Shown here: positions 35,016 through 44,225 of the stretch, in pieces
Layout of the letters: each line of letters opens with the position of its first letter
Numbering within the stretch: position 1 is the first letter of the stretch
Origin: Novosphingobium subterraneum
GTDB taxonomy: Bacteria > Pseudomonadota > Alphaproteobacteria > Sphingomonadales > Sphingomonadaceae
Assembly (NCBI RefSeq): GCF_000807925.1
Contig: NZ_JRVC01000012.1
Coordinates: forward strand, 94,711 to 158,710
Reading direction: 5' to 3'
DNA length: 64,000 bases
Translations under genes and position numbers: made by a program
The notes under the pieces: model-generated
What the model saw: the letters and a program-made list of their open reading frames with translations, nothing else
The model's database searches: none
Told to the model about the DNA's origin: nothing

Positions 35016-35609
35016 TCAGAGACCGCGAATGCCGCTGTAGTCGAGGTCGACGACCCGGCCCCGTTCAAACTTGCACTTGAACGAACCGCTGTCGTAGCCG
35101 CGCAGGGAATTGTTCCAGCCCCGATAGTCGCCACCCCAGCCGTTGCCGTAGTAGCGGTCGCCATCGCGCCAATCGCGACCGCGCGTGTTCACGGCGATGC
35201 GGCCGCGAACCTCATAGCCCCACCGCGTGTTCCGCACCTCGCGGACGTCGGTCACGTCGGCCCGGCCATAGCTGTAGCGGGCGGCGTTGCGCTCTGCCGT
35301 CCGCACACACTGTTCGATCGCCTGGCGCGGGTTGCCACGGCCGTAGTAGCCATCGCGATAGCGACCGTCGTTCCAGCCATCACGGCCCCGCCAGTCGTCG
35401 CCATAACCGTAGCGGTCATAGTCGCGGTTATTGTTGTTGCTTGCTGCAGCGGCGATCGCGGCAATGCCGCCGATCACCAGCGCACCTGCAATGATGTCGC
35501 CCCCGTCGATGCCGCCGCGATGGTCTCGGGCAACTGCGGGAGAGGCCGAAGACACCGCGACCGCAGCGGCGGCAGCAGTTCCGACCAGGGCCTTGGGCAA
35601 AGTCTTCAT
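35016..35609 (-). CDS. Exported glycine-zipper-like protein, copy 2
   Basis: 197 residues. Signal peptide MKTLPKALVGTAAAAAVAVSSASPAVA, then HRGGIDGGDIIAGALVIGGIAAIAAAASN, the counterpart of the segment in the neighbouring paralogue. A repetitive Tyr/Gly/Asp/Arg-rich stretch (about 58-95) precedes a C-terminal domain with two Cys (IEQCVRTAERNAARY; FKCKFERGR). Gap to its paralogue is 121 bases. Confidence 0.7.
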   Translation of the reverse strand: MKTLPKALVGTAAAAAVAVSSASPAVARDHRGGIDGGDIIAGALVIGGIAAIAAAASNNNNRDYDRYGYGDDWRGRDGWNDGRYRDGYYGRGNPRQAIEQCVRTAERNAARYSYGRADVTDVREVRNTRWGYEVRGRIAVNTRGRDWRDGDRYYGNGWGGDYRGWNNSLRGYDSGSFKCKFERGRVVDLDYSGIRGL

Positions 35610-35739
35610 GGCTCAGATCCTTCAAAACGGCGGGCCTTTCCCGCCACGCATGAAGGATTGCCTGATTCGCCGTGATGGGACGCTGAACCACGCCGACAGC
35701 GATTGTTCATCAAAACAGCCCCTAAGATGAACGGGCCTG

Positions 35740-37983
35740 CTACCGTACTGCTTCGCTGTCCAGCCCCGTCCAGTAGGCCAGGAACGCCAGCACATCGGCG
35801 CCCGCACCAATCACCTTCTCCACCGGCTTGCCCGTCCCGTGCCCCGCGCGCGCCTCCACGCGCAACAGGCGCGGCCGCTCGCCGATCTCCGCGGCCTGCA
35901 GCGCAGCCACGTACTTGAAGCTGTGCGCTGGCACCACGCGGTCGTCATTGTCCGCAGTGGTCACGAGGATTGCGGGATAGGCCCTGCCCCCGTCTATATT
36001 GTGATAGGGTGAATAGCTGCGCAGCGTGTGCCAATCTTCCTCCCGGTCAGGACGGCCATAATCATCCACCCAGAACCGGCCGGAGGTGAAGCGGTCAAAC
36101 CGCAGCATGTCCATGACGCCCACGTCGGGATTCGCCGCAGCGAACAGATCGGGCCGCTGGTTCACGACCGCTCCCACCAGCAGCCCGCCATTGGATGCGC
36201 CCTGGATCGCAAGACCGCCCTTGGCCGCGATCCCCTCCTTCACGAGGTATTCGCCCGCAGCGATAAAATCATCGAAGCTGTTCTGCTTCTTCTCGCGCCG
36301 TCCGGCCTCGTACCAGGAGCGCCCAAGCTCGCCGCCACCCCGGACGCTGGCCAGCGCGAACGCCCCGCCCGCCTCTAGCCAGGCCATGCGCACCGGCGAA
36401 TAGGCCGGCGTCAGCGCAATATCGAAACCGCCATAGCCATAAAGAAGGGTCGGCAAAGGCTTGCCTGCCGCCGCCAGGGCCTTCTTGCGAACGACATAGA
36501 GCGGCACCATCGTCCCGTCCTTCGAAGGGTACTGACGCTGCTCGACCAGATAGTCAGCGGGATCGAACGCCATTCTCGGCACCGCAAACGGCGTTACCGT
36601 TCCCCTCTGCAGGTCCATGCGATAGATCGCCGGCGGCAGGTTGAAGCTGGTAAACTGGTAGAATGTCTCCGGGTCGCCGGGTCGTCCGCCAAACCCGCTG
36701 GCCGTGCCGATCCCGTTCAGCGTTATCGCCTTGCCCGGCTTGCCCTTGCGATCGGTCATCACCGCCACCGTCTGGCCGTCCTTGAGATACGACAACAGGA
36801 AGCGGTCGCCGATCATCCGCGCCCCTTCCAGCGTATTGCCGCGCTCGGGCACGACCACGGTCCAGCCCTTCTTCGGGTGGGCCAGATCGATGCTGACCAG
36901 ATGGTAATTGGCAGCGCTCCGGTCGGTCAGGAACCACAAGCGATCGCCGATCCCCGCCACCAGCTTCCAGTGATCTGCAATCTCGGGCACCAGCGGCTGC
37001 GCTTTCCATTCGCCCGACCTGCGCCCGTCGAGCTGGATCAGATGAACTGCATTGCGCTTGTCGGTGCTGACTTCGCTCACCACCACGGCCCAGCGCCCGT
37101 CGCTCGTCACCAGTGCCTTGTGGCTCCATGCGGGGTTCTCTGGCGTTGCGTGGACCAGTTCATCGTGATCCTGCGCGGTGCCGACGCGGTGAAACCATAC
37201 CGCCTTGTTGAAGCGCGGCGCCCGGGGATCATCGCCCGCCCGGGGTGCCGGAAAGCGCGAATAGAGGAAGCCCTCGTCGCCAACCCAGGCGATCTCCGTA
37301 TCATTGGCCCACGCGATACGCTCGTCAAAGATGCGGCCGCTCGCGACATCCACCACGCGCAAGGTGCGCCAGTCGCTGCCCGCCTCCTGCTCGGCAAAGG
37401 CGACATACTTGCCGGATGGTGATGGCTCCCATTGGGCCAGCGCCAAGGACCCGTCCGCACTCCAGCCATTGGGATCGATCAGCAGGCGCTGCTTGCCCTC
37501 GACCCCCTTGCGCACCCACAATGCCGACTGGTTCTGCAAGCCTGCATTGCGCGTGTAGAAATAGCTTCGTCCAGCCTTGCGCGGCAGGCCATAGCGCTCG
37601 AAATCGAACAAGGATCGGATACGACCGGCAAAGCGCTCACGGGCGGGTAGCCTCGCCAGATAATCCCCGCTCAAGGCATTCTGCTCTGCCACCCAGGTAG
37701 CGACCGCGCCATCCGTTCGCGGATCGGCTTCAAGCCAACGGAAAGGATCGGCAACGCGCTGCCCGAAAACCTGCTCGACCAGCGGATCGGCCCGGGTCGA
37801 TGGATAAGCCGTCTTCGGAAGGACAAGCCTGGCATTACTACTGCTGGGATTGGAACCTCCAGAGGCCTCCGGAAAGGCCACCTCGGAACTGTCCGCAACT
37901 GCAGGGCCTGCAGGCAGCAGCGCCGCCAACAGAAGTGCGCCGCCCAACAGGCCGCGCGCAGACCTTGCCATCTCCCGCATCAT
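35740..37983 (-). CDS. Prolyl oligopeptidase family serine peptidase, copy 1
   Basis: About 747 residues from ATG 37983 (ATG 37980 and 37971 are also possible). Exported, with signal peptide ending AVA. N-terminal beta-propeller (LDPNGWSADGSLALAQWEPSPSGKYVAF), C-terminal alpha/beta hydrolase with the S9A motifs: GGFDIALTPAYSPVRMAWLE, nucleophile in QGASNGGLLVGA, Asp in TADNDDRVVPAHS, His in ARAGHGTGKP. Hydrolyses short peptides after proline in the periplasm. Tandem paralogue of the next gene, about 50 bases upstream of it in the same orientation, so probably co-transcribed. Confidence 0.93.
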   Translation of the reverse strand: MMREMARSARGLLGGALLLAALLPAGPAVADSSEVAFPEASGGSNPSSSNARLVLPKTAYPSTRADPLVEQVFGQRVADPFRWLEADPRTDGAVATWVAEQNALSGDYLARLPARERFAGRIRSLFDFERYGLPRKAGRSYFYTRNAGLQNQSALWVRKGVEGKQRLLIDPNGWSADGSLALAQWEPSPSGKYVAFAEQEAGSDWRTLRVVDVASGRIFDERIAWANDTEIAWVGDEGFLYSRFPAPRAGDDPRAPRFNKAVWFHRVGTAQDHDELVHATPENPAWSHKALVTSDGRWAVVVSEVSTDKRNAVHLIQLDGRRSGEWKAQPLVPEIADHWKLVAGIGDRLWFLTDRSAANYHLVSIDLAHPKKGWTVVVPERGNTLEGARMIGDRFLLSYLKDGQTVAVMTDRKGKPGKAITLNGIGTASGFGGRPGDPETFYQFTSFNLPPAIYRMDLQRGTVTPFAVPRMAFDPADYLVEQRQYPSKDGTMVPLYVVRKKALAAAGKPLPTLLYGYGGFDIALTPAYSPVRMAWLEAGGAFALASVRGGGELGRSWYEAGRREKKQNSFDDFIAAGEYLVKEGIAAKGGLAIQGASNGGLLVGAVVNQRPDLFAAANPDVGVMDMLRFDRFTSGRFWVDDYGRPDREEDWHTLRSYSPYHNIDGGRAYPAILVTTADNDDRVVPAHSFKYVAALQAAEIGERPRLLRVEARAGHGTGKPVEKVIGAGADVLAFLAYWTGLDSEAVR

Positions 37984-38036
37984 CGTTGGCCAAGGCATAG
38001 CACAGCGCAACGATATGCGGGAGATGCCCTTCTTCC

Positions 38037-40166
38037 TCAGTCCGTGGCTTTTAACCCCGTCCAGTGCGCCAGAAACGCGTAAACGTCAGCCGTTTCCTCG
38101 ATCAACTTCGAGATCGGCTTGCCCGACCCGTGTCCGGCGCGAGTCTCGATGCGGATCAGTTGCGGCTTCGGTCCAAGTCCGGCGGCCTGGAGCGCTGCTG
38201 CATACTTGAAGCTGTGCCCCGGCACCACGCGGTCGTCAGTGTCAGCCGTCGTCACCAGCACTGCCGGGTAGGGCGTGCCAGCCTTCACGTTGTGGTAGGG
38301 CGAATAGGCCCGCAGCACGCGCCAGTCTGCCTCGACATCAGGTCGGCCGTAATCGTCGGTCCAGTAACGCCCGGCGGTAAAGCGGTCGAAGCGCAACATG
38401 TCCATGACGCCCACCGCCGGATGCGCCGCCGCGAACAGGTCGGGCCGCTGGTTCACCACTGCGCCCACCAGCAGCCCGCCGTTTGAGCCGCCTTCCACCG
38501 CAAGCCCCGTCTTGGGGGTCACGTTATTGGCAATCAGCCATTCGCCTGCCGAAATGAAATCGTCGAACACATTCTGCTTGCGTGCCCGCCGCCCGGCATC
38601 GTGCCAGGCATCGCCATATTCGCCGCCGCCACGCAGGTTCGCCACGGCATAGGCCCCGCCGCTCGCCAGCCACGCCATGCGTGCTGCCGAGTAGGCTGGC
38701 GGCAAGGAAATGTTGAAGCCGCCGTAGCCATAGAGGATCGTCGGCACCGGCCCCTTTGCGTCCTTGCGCCGGACCACGAACATCGGGATCCTTGTGCCAT
38801 CCTTCGATGGATAGAACACTTGCACGACCTTGTAGTCCTCGGGCGCGAAGTTCAGCGGCACCTTCTGCCATGGCGCCACTTTCCCGCTGACCGTATCGAA
38901 GCTGTAGACGGTTCCGGGGGTGGTGAAGCTGGTAAAGCCAAAGAATCCGGCCCGGTCCCCCGGCTTGCCGCTGAACCCGGTGATCGATCCGATCCCCGGC
39001 AGCGCCATCTCTCCGGCAGGTGTCCCGTCAAGGGCGTAGACCTTGATCAGCGATTTCACGTCCTTCAGGTAATTGAGGTAGAGTTTGCCCCCGACGATCG
39101 CGGCCCCGTCGAGGTTCGCATCGCTTTGCTCGACCACCGTGGTCCAGACCGGCTCTGCCCCCGAAAGGTCGACCTTCATTACCTTCTTGAGCGGCGCGTC
39201 CTTGCTGGTCACGAACCACAGCGTGTCGCCTGTCGCGTCAAAGCAGTCCCACTGGGCGGTCATGTCGGGAACCAACGGGCGCAACTTCCAGTCAGCCTTG
39301 CCGATTGGCGCCACGAACACGGCTGAAAGGGGGTCGGTGCCTTCATGGCTGGTCACCACCAGCCAGCGCCCCTCGCCCTTGACCTGCGCCACATGTCCCC
39401 ACTTCGGCTTGTCAGGGGTCGCAAAGACGGGCCGGTCCTCAGCCTGCGGCGTACCCAGCTTGTGATACCAAACGGTCTGGTTGTAATTCAGCGCCTGGAA
39501 CGCCTCGCCCTCTTTGGGTGCCTCAAAGCGTGAATAGAGCACGCCGTCATTGCCGACCCATGCGATATCGCTGAACTTCACCCATTTGATCTCGTCCGCA
39601 AGGGCCTTCCCGTCGCCCGCGCCAACGAACTTCATCGTCCGCCAGTCCGATCCACCGTCCTGCACGGTGTAGGCGAGCGTTGCCCCGTCCGGCGAAGGCT
39701 CCCAGGCGTCGAGCGCGGTCGCCCCATCCTTCGCCCAGCCATTGGGATCCAGCAGAACGCGCCCCTCAGGCGAGGCGGCATCCCGCACGACCAATTGCGC
39801 CTGGTTCATCAGACCCGAATTGTAGGTGTGAAACAGTCGGCCTCCTTCCTCGCGGGGAACGCCCCAGCGCGGATAGTCGAACAGCCCCTTAAGCTTCTTC
39901 TCGAACCCGGCCCGCTCCGGCAGGGCCTTGAGATAGCTATCGGTAAACCTGCTCTGGCCGTCGACCCACGCCGCAACCTTGCTGTCAATACGAACGTCCG
40001 CTTCCAGCCAGCGATAGGGATCGGCAACCTGTTCGCCGAAAAGGGTCTCGACCACCGACCCCCGGTCAGTCTCAGGGTAGTTCAAGGCTGTATCTCCGGC
40101 AAAGGCAGGGGCAGACAGGCTGACAGCCGCCACCGCAGTGGCGAACAGAATTTGGCGCATGGGCAT
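38037..40166 (-). CDS. Prolyl oligopeptidase family serine peptidase, copy 2
   Basis: 709 residues. Signal peptide to about residue 24 (APAFAGD). Beta-propeller with the same LDPNGWAKDGATALDAWEPSPDG motif as copy 1, then the hydrolase domain: GGSNGG with Ser561, TADTDDRVVPGHS with Asp near 642-645, and RAGHGSGKP with His679. Strong similarity to copy 1 across the whole length implies tandem duplication. Dipeptides released would be passed to the amidohydrolase and S46-type peptidases. Confidence 0.94.
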   Translation of the reverse strand: MPMRQILFATAVAAVSLSAPAFAGDTALNYPETDRGSVVETLFGEQVADPYRWLEADVRIDSKVAAWVDGQSRFTDSYLKALPERAGFEKKLKGLFDYPRWGVPREEGGRLFHTYNSGLMNQAQLVVRDAASPEGRVLLDPNGWAKDGATALDAWEPSPDGATLAYTVQDGGSDWRTMKFVGAGDGKALADEIKWVKFSDIAWVGNDGVLYSRFEAPKEGEAFQALNYNQTVWYHKLGTPQAEDRPVFATPDKPKWGHVAQVKGEGRWLVVTSHEGTDPLSAVFVAPIGKADWKLRPLVPDMTAQWDCFDATGDTLWFVTSKDAPLKKVMKVDLSGAEPVWTTVVEQSDANLDGAAIVGGKLYLNYLKDVKSLIKVYALDGTPAGEMALPGIGSITGFSGKPGDRAGFFGFTSFTTPGTVYSFDTVSGKVAPWQKVPLNFAPEDYKVVQVFYPSKDGTRIPMFVVRRKDAKGPVPTILYGYGGFNISLPPAYSAARMAWLASGGAYAVANLRGGGEYGDAWHDAGRRARKQNVFDDFISAGEWLIANNVTPKTGLAVEGGSNGGLLVGAVVNQRPDLFAAAHPAVGVMDMLRFDRFTAGRYWTDDYGRPDVEADWRVLRAYSPYHNVKAGTPYPAVLVTTADTDDRVVPGHSFKYAAALQAAGLGPKPQLIRIETRAGHGSGKPISKLIEETADVYAFLAHWTGLKATD

Positions 40167-40242
40167 GGGGGAGCTTTCCGGTGAATCATTCGGTTGCAGC
40201 CGAAACTAGCCAGCTTCCCGTCACGCACAAGCCCCGTGCACG

Positions 40243-40273
40243 AAAAACGGGCGGAGCCAGCGGCCCCGCCCGT
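40243..40273 (-). terminator. Intrinsic terminator of the rpsM-rpsK-rpoA-rplQ operon
   Basis: On the minus strand ACGGGCGG pairs with CCGCCCGT around a GC-rich loop, followed by TTTTT (A at 40243-40247 on +). It lies 27 bases after the rplQ stop. Confidence 0.88.
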
Positions 40274-40299
40274 CAATCTCGTCCGAAACGAAGCGCGAA

Positions 40300-40725
40300 T
40301 TATGCGGCTTCGTATTCGTCTTCATCAGCCGTCATCACCGGGCCCGAGTCCTGGCCCTTGGCCGAGGTGTCACGGTCGACCAGTTCGATCACGGCGATCG
40401 GCGCGGCGTCCGAAGCGCGGAAACCGGCCTTGATGATGCGGGTGTAGCCACCGTTGCGATCGGCATAACGCTCGGCCAGAACGGTGAACAGCTTCTGCAG
40501 CTGGGCATCGTCAAGCAGACGGGCGTGGGCGAGACGGCGGTTCGAAAGGCCACCCTTCTTGCCAAGCGTGATCAGCTTTTCGATGTAGGGGCGCAGTTCG
40601 CGCGCCTTCGGCGTCGTCGTGGTGATCTGCTCGTGCTTGATCAGAGCCGCTGCCATGTTGCGCAGCATCGCGATGCGGTGGGCAGAAGTACGACCCAGCT
40701 TACGCTGGCCAAGTTTATGACGCAT
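40300..40725 (-). CDS. rplQ: 50S ribosomal protein L17
   Basis: 141 residues from ATG 40725. [45 protein letters not shown] is the L17 signature; a C-terminal acidic tail ([15 protein letters not shown]) is added. Last gene of the ribosomal operon, preceded by a hairpin in the rpoA-rplQ gap. Confidence 0.97.
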   Translation of the reverse strand: MRHKLGQRKLGRTSAHRIAMLRNMAAALIKHEQITTTTPKARELRPYIEKLITLGKKGGLSNRRLAHARLLDDAQLQKLFTVLAERYADRNGGYTRIIKAGFRASDAAPIAVIELVDRDTSAKGQDSGPVMTADEDEYEAA

Positions 40726-40814
40726 GGTATTTCCCTTCCGTTCGTAGGGGGGCCGTACGAGGTACCCCGATCCAGGCGGCAATTAGGGCTGCCGCCAAGT
40801 CACCCTTGAAAACA

Positions 40815-40834
40815 GGGCGTCCCGAAGGACGCCC
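40815..40834 (-). terminator. Hairpin between rpoA and rplQ
   Basis: GGGCGTCC / GGACGCCC, perfect 8 bp with a UUCG tetraloop on the minus strand, followed on that strand by TGTTTTC. It may attenuate or process the transcript; rplQ is in the same operon so full termination is unlikely. Confidence 0.6.
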
Positions 40835-40843
40835 CGAATTTCC

Positions 40844-41908
40844 TTAGCCGAGAAGCTCTTGCTCGAGCTTCTTGGCCATCTCTTCGATGTTCTCAGGCGG
40901 CCAGCCCGGGATGTCCATGCCGAGGCGCAGGCCCATCGACGAAAGGACTTCCTTGATCTCGTTGAGCGACTTGCGGCCGAAGTTCGGCGTGCGCAGCATC
41001 TCGGCTTCGGTCTTCTGGACCAGGTCGCCAATGTAGATGATGTTGTCGTTCTTGAGGCAGTTGGCCGAACGCACCGACAGCTCGAGCTCGTCGACCTTCT
41101 TGAGAAGGTAACGATTGAGCTGGTTGGCATCGCTCTCTTCCGGTGCATGGGCAGCGACGCCACCGGCAACCGAAGGAACGTGGCCGACCGGCACCTGGTC
41201 GTCGAAGTGCACGAACAGCGCGAGCTGGTCCTGAAGAATGCGCGCAGCATAGGCCACGGCGTCTTCCGGGGTGATCGTGCCATCGGTTTCGACCGTCAGG
41301 TTGAGCTTGTCGTAGTCAAGCTCCTGACCGATACGGGCGTTGTCGACCTTGTACGAAACCTGGCGGACCGGCGAGTACAGCGAGTCGACCGGGATCAGGC
41401 CGATCGGCGCGTCAACCGGACGGTTCGACACGGCGGGGACATAGCCCTTGCCGGTATCGACGGTCAGTTCCATGTTGAACGTCGCGCCTTCGTCGAGATT
41501 GCAGATCACGAGGTCCTTGTTCATGACCTCGATGTCGCCGGTGACGGCGATGTCGCCTGCCTTCACTTCGCCCGGACCAGTGGCCGAGAGCTGCAGACGC
41601 TTGGGGCCTTCGCCCTGCATCTTGAGGGCGATCTGCTTCACGTTGAGCACGATGTCGGTCACGTCTTCGCGGACGCCGGCGAGCGACGAGAATTCGTGAA
41701 GAACGTTCTCGATCTTGATCGAGGTGACCGCCGCGCCCTGAAGCGAGGAGAGCAGCACGCGACGCAGCGCGTTGCCGAGGGTGAGACCAAAGCCACGCTC
41801 AAGCGGTTCGGCGACGAATGTCGCGCGGCGCTTGGCGTCGTTGCCCGGCTTGATCTCGAGATTGTTGGGCTTCTTCAGTTCCTGCCAGTTCTTGATGTTG
41901 ACAGTCAT
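40844..41908 (-). CDS. rpoA: RNA polymerase alpha subunit
   Basis: 354 residues. The N-terminal assembly domain includes [42 protein letters not shown]. The C-terminal domain (about 265-354) carries the helix-hairpin-helix [36 protein letters not shown] that contacts DNA UP elements and activators. Follows rpsK in the alpha operon. Confidence 0.98.
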   Translation of the reverse strand: MTVNIKNWQELKKPNNLEIKPGNDAKRRATFVAEPLERGFGLTLGNALRRVLLSSLQGAAVTSIKIENVLHEFSSLAGVREDVTDIVLNVKQIALKMQGEGPKRLQLSATGPGEVKAGDIAVTGDIEVMNKDLVICNLDEGATFNMELTVDTGKGYVPAVSNRPVDAPIGLIPVDSLYSPVRQVSYKVDNARIGQELDYDKLNLTVETDGTITPEDAVAYAARILQDQLALFVHFDDQVPVGHVPSVAGGVAAHAPEESDANQLNRYLLKKVDELELSVRSANCLKNDNIIYIGDLVQKTEAEMLRTPNFGRKSLNEIKEVLSSMGLRLGMDIPGWPPENIEEMAKKLEQELLG

Positions 41909-42029
41909 GGAATTCCCCTGGGGTTTGTGCGGGCTTTTGCCGGTTGCCGGGATGCTTAATTCCCGGCTCCGGTCGAGATATTGGGTGAAAGGGGCGCCGG
42001 TACCTGCGCCCCATCCACCATAGGCAGGA

Positions 42030-42419
42030 TCAGACGCGACGACGCTTCGACGGACGAACGCCGTTGTGCGGGATCGGGGTCACGTCACGGATCGCCGTGA
42101 TGGTGAAGCCGACCGCCTGAAGGGCGCGAAGGGCGCTCTCGCGGCCCGAACCGGGACCCTTGACTTCGACTTCGAGGGTGCGGACGCCGTGTTCCGCAGC
42201 CTTCTTGCCGGCATCGTCAGCAGCGACCTGCGCTGCGTACGGGGTCGACTTGCGGCTACCCTTGAAGCCCATCATGCCGGCCGACGACCACGAAATGGCG
42301 TTGCCCTGAGCATCGGTGATGGTGATCATGGTGTTGTTGAAGCTGGCGTTTACGTGCGCAACACCACTGGTGATGTTCTTGCGCTCGCGGCGCTTAATGC
42401 GCTGAGGTTCGCGTGCCAT
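42030..42419 (-). CDS. rpsK: 30S ribosomal protein S11
   Basis: 129 residues. [49 protein letters not shown] is diagnostic; the C-terminus [23 protein letters not shown] is the usual one. Preceded by rpsM (49 bases) and followed by rpoA (121 bases). Confidence 0.98.
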   Translation of the reverse strand: MAREPQRIKRRERKNITSGVAHVNASFNNTMITITDAQGNAISWSSAGMMGFKGSRKSTPYAAQVAADDAGKKAAEHGVRTLEVEVKGPGSGRESALRALQAVGFTITAIRDVTPIPHNGVRPSKRRRV

Positions 42420-42468
42420 GGTAAATATCCTCGAGAAACTTTGGACGGAAGAAGGATCTGTTCAGATC

Positions 42469-42837
42469 TTACTTCTTCTTGCCGGCGATCGGCTTGGCCT
42501 TGCCCTTGCGGGTGCGGGCGTTGGTGTGAGTGCGCTGACCGCGGACCGGCAGGCCCTTGCGGTGACGCAGACCACGATAGCACGCGAGGTCCATGAGGCG
42601 CTTGATGTTCATCGCCACTTCGCGGCGAAGATCGCCTTCCACGGTGTGCTCGGCGTCGATCGTTTCGCGGATCTGAAGGATCTCTGCGTCCGAAAGGTCG
42701 GCCACGCGGCGGGTGTGTTCAATACCCAGCTTGTCGGCGATCTGCTTGGCCTTGTGTGCGCCAATGCCATGGATGTAGGTCAGCGCGATGATCACGCGCT
42801 TGTTGGTGGGGATGTTGACCCCGGCAATACGAGCCAC
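42469..42837 (-). CDS. rpsM: 30S ribosomal protein S13
   Basis: 122 residues. Starts at GTG 42837 ([15 protein letters not shown]..., the normal S13 N-terminus MARIAGV) with GGAGAAGCAA before it; the longer frame would add seven residues not found in the family. The C-terminal tail [10 protein letters not shown] is as usual. First gene of the rpsM-rpsK-rpoA-rplQ group; adk and secY, often upstream, are not here. Confidence 0.97.
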   Translation of the reverse strand: MARIAGVNIPTNKRVIIALTYIHGIGAHKAKQIADKLGIEHTRRVADLSDAEILQIRETIDAEHTVEGDLRREVAMNIKRLMDLACYRGLRHRKGLPVRGQRTHTNARTRKGKAKPIAGKKK

Positions 42838-43129
42838 TTGCTTCTCCGTTTGCTCCACAGGCCGCGCGAATCGCTCGCGCCGCCTATCTCATCGCGAAAA
42901 CTCACTCGGGAAATCCCGGATTTCTGCATGGTTTCAGGATCTTGATCCTGATTGTGCAGACGTTGCCCGGAAATGAGTGAAAGGCGCGATTAGGCGGTTT
43001 CGACTGCAACGTCAACCGTTACGCAAGCACAAAAGGCGGACTGCGCGCCGTTCGTGGCACGGTCCTGCTCGAATGTGGAGCAACCTTATCCCAATCGCGC
43101 CGCGAGGTCAAAACCCCCGGTGCGCAGCC
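42838..43129 (-). other. Leader / upstream region of rpsM
   Basis: About 290 bases with no supported gene. Holds the strong nested hairpins listed separately at 42903-42979. The rest (43000-43129) shows no recognised element. Confidence 0.5.
42903..42979 (-). promoter_or_regulatory. Nested hairpins in the rpsM 5' region
   Basis: Three hairpins lie inside one imperfect outer stem: CACTCGGG (42903-42910) / CCCGgaaatGAGTG (42966-42979), AAATCC-c-GGATTT (42911-42923), and CTGCA / TGCAG around CAGGATC-tt-GATCCTG (42935-42950). They sit 66-142 bases upstream of the rpsM start on its own strand. Either an r-protein leader (S13 and S4 are the known alpha-operon regulators in E. coli) or a terminator for the acetyltransferase upstream, since GAGTTTT follows on the minus strand. 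Confidence 0.5.
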
Positions 43130-43522
43130 CTACTGGGTCGGAGCGACGATCCTTGCCGGATGTCCGGAAACACGCGCCCCATCGGGAACGTCGCGCGTCA
43201 CGACAGCGCCGGCTTCCACCACGCAGCCTTTGCCCACCTTGATGCCCGGCATGACGATGGCCCGCGCGCCAATCGTGGTGCCGCTGCCGATAACGGTGTC
43301 GGCGTAGAGACCGCGCGTGAAGTCGTGCGAAAGCAGGATGGCCCATGGCCCGATCACGCACTCATCGCCGATATGGATCCCCGATGGCCAGTTGCGGTCG
43401 AGCGACGCTGTCGGGGAGACCCAGGCGCTGGCGGCAATGTTCATCCCCCAGAAGCGGGTCTGGACAAGATGCCGAAGTCTCTGCCTGATGCTCTTTCGGC
43501 GTATACCCGCCCCTCTGGTCAC
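43130..43522 (-). CDS. Hexapeptide-repeat acetyltransferase, short (WcaF-like)
   Basis: 130 residues from GTG 43522 with GGGGGC about nine bases upstream; ATG 43444 is an alternative that removes a basic N-terminus. Left-handed beta-helix acyltransferase: repeated [IV]G-x-x turns (IGPWAILLSHDF, VIGSGTTIGARAIVMPGIKVGKGCVVEAGAVV) and the C-terminal SGHPARIV. His of SHDF is the usual catalytic residue. Shorter than most WcaF-type enzymes (about 180). Divergent from a second enzyme of this type; probably modifies exopolysaccharide sugars. Confidence 0.8.
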   Translation of the reverse strand: MTRGAGIRRKSIRQRLRHLVQTRFWGMNIAASAWVSPTASLDRNWPSGIHIGDECVIGPWAILLSHDFTRGLYADTVIGSGTTIGARAIVMPGIKVGKGCVVEAGAVVTRDVPDGARVSGHPARIVAPTQ

Positions 43523-43600
43523 GCGTCCGATGCCCCCGCCAGGCCCGCCAGGGGCCAATCGCGCTTTGCATAACGCCCGGGCCGGAGATATCAACTCGCC

Positions 43601-44146
43601 ATGGCCTACCCCCCGATCAGCGGACGCAGTCTCTCGCGCTTCATCCGCGCCCGTGGCCTGGTGATCGGCAGCTACATCGCCTGGCTCCGCCATGTCCGTG
43701 GCGTGCGCATGGGCCGGGAGGTCGACCTGTCGCTCAGCACGCGCATGGAAGTGGGCAGGCGTGGCGCCATTTCGATCGGCGATGAAACCGCGATCGCCCT
43801 CAACGCCGCAATCTTTACCAGAGGAGAGGACGGCAACGTGCGCCCGGTCTCGATCGGCGCGCGCTGCTTCATCGGCGCAGGGGCTGTCATCCTGCCCGGC
43901 GTGACCATCGGGAACGGCGCAATCGTCGCGGTGGGATCGGTCGTCAGGCGCGACGTTCCCGATGACTGCATCGTCTCGGGCAATCCCGCACGCATCGTGC
44001 GGCGGGGCATCGACGCCGGATGGCTCGGCCGCCTGCCGGAAGCCCACATCAACCAGCGCCTGATGTATGCGCGCGAGGCCATCAAGCTCGGGCTCGCAAC
44101 ACGCGGCCCGGCCGCCCTCGAAGCAACGCCTGAAGCCAACGACTGA
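43601..44146 (+). CDS. Hexapeptide-repeat acyltransferase
   Basis: 181 residues. Left-handed beta-helix: ISIGDETAIALNAAIFTRG, VSIGARCFIGAGAVILPGVTIGNGAIVAVGSVV, then SGNPARIVRRG. The usual catalytic His of the family is replaced by a Thr-Arg context, so activity should be checked. N-terminal amphipathic helix; a C-terminal helical tail about 30 residues long. Divergent neighbour of the WcaF-like gene; both likely act in surface polysaccharide synthesis. No other polysaccharide genes flank them. Confidence 0.8.
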   Translation: MAYPPISGRSLSRFIRARGLVIGSYIAWLRHVRGVRMGREVDLSLSTRMEVGRRGAISIGDETAIALNAAIFTRGEDGNVRPVSIGARCFIGAGAVILPGVTIGNGAIVAVGSVVRRDVPDDCIVSGNPARIVRRGIDAGWLGRLPEAHINQRLMYAREAIKLGLATRGPAALEATPEAND

Positions 44147-44183
44147 AAGCCCTTCTCAGACGATTGTCACCGCCCTCGATCCA

Positions 44184-44205
44184 TATTAGACCAGAAGTTC
44201 TAATA
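44184..44205. promoter_or_regulatory. Perfect inverted repeat upstream of the DoxX-like gene
   Basis: TATTAGA (44184-44190) and TCTAATA (44199-44205) are perfect 7-bp inverted arms around eight bases. The site lies about 20 bases before the start of the next gene, overlapping the probable promoter, as a repressor operator would. No regulator gene is adjacent. Confidence 0.5.
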
Positions 44206-44225
44206 ATACATGGGGAGAGAACTCG

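Noticed and set aside
43523..44047. Longer version of the short acetyltransferase on the minus strand
   Set aside because: The extension lies antisense to the second acetyltransferase and is His/Asp/Ala-rich without family features.
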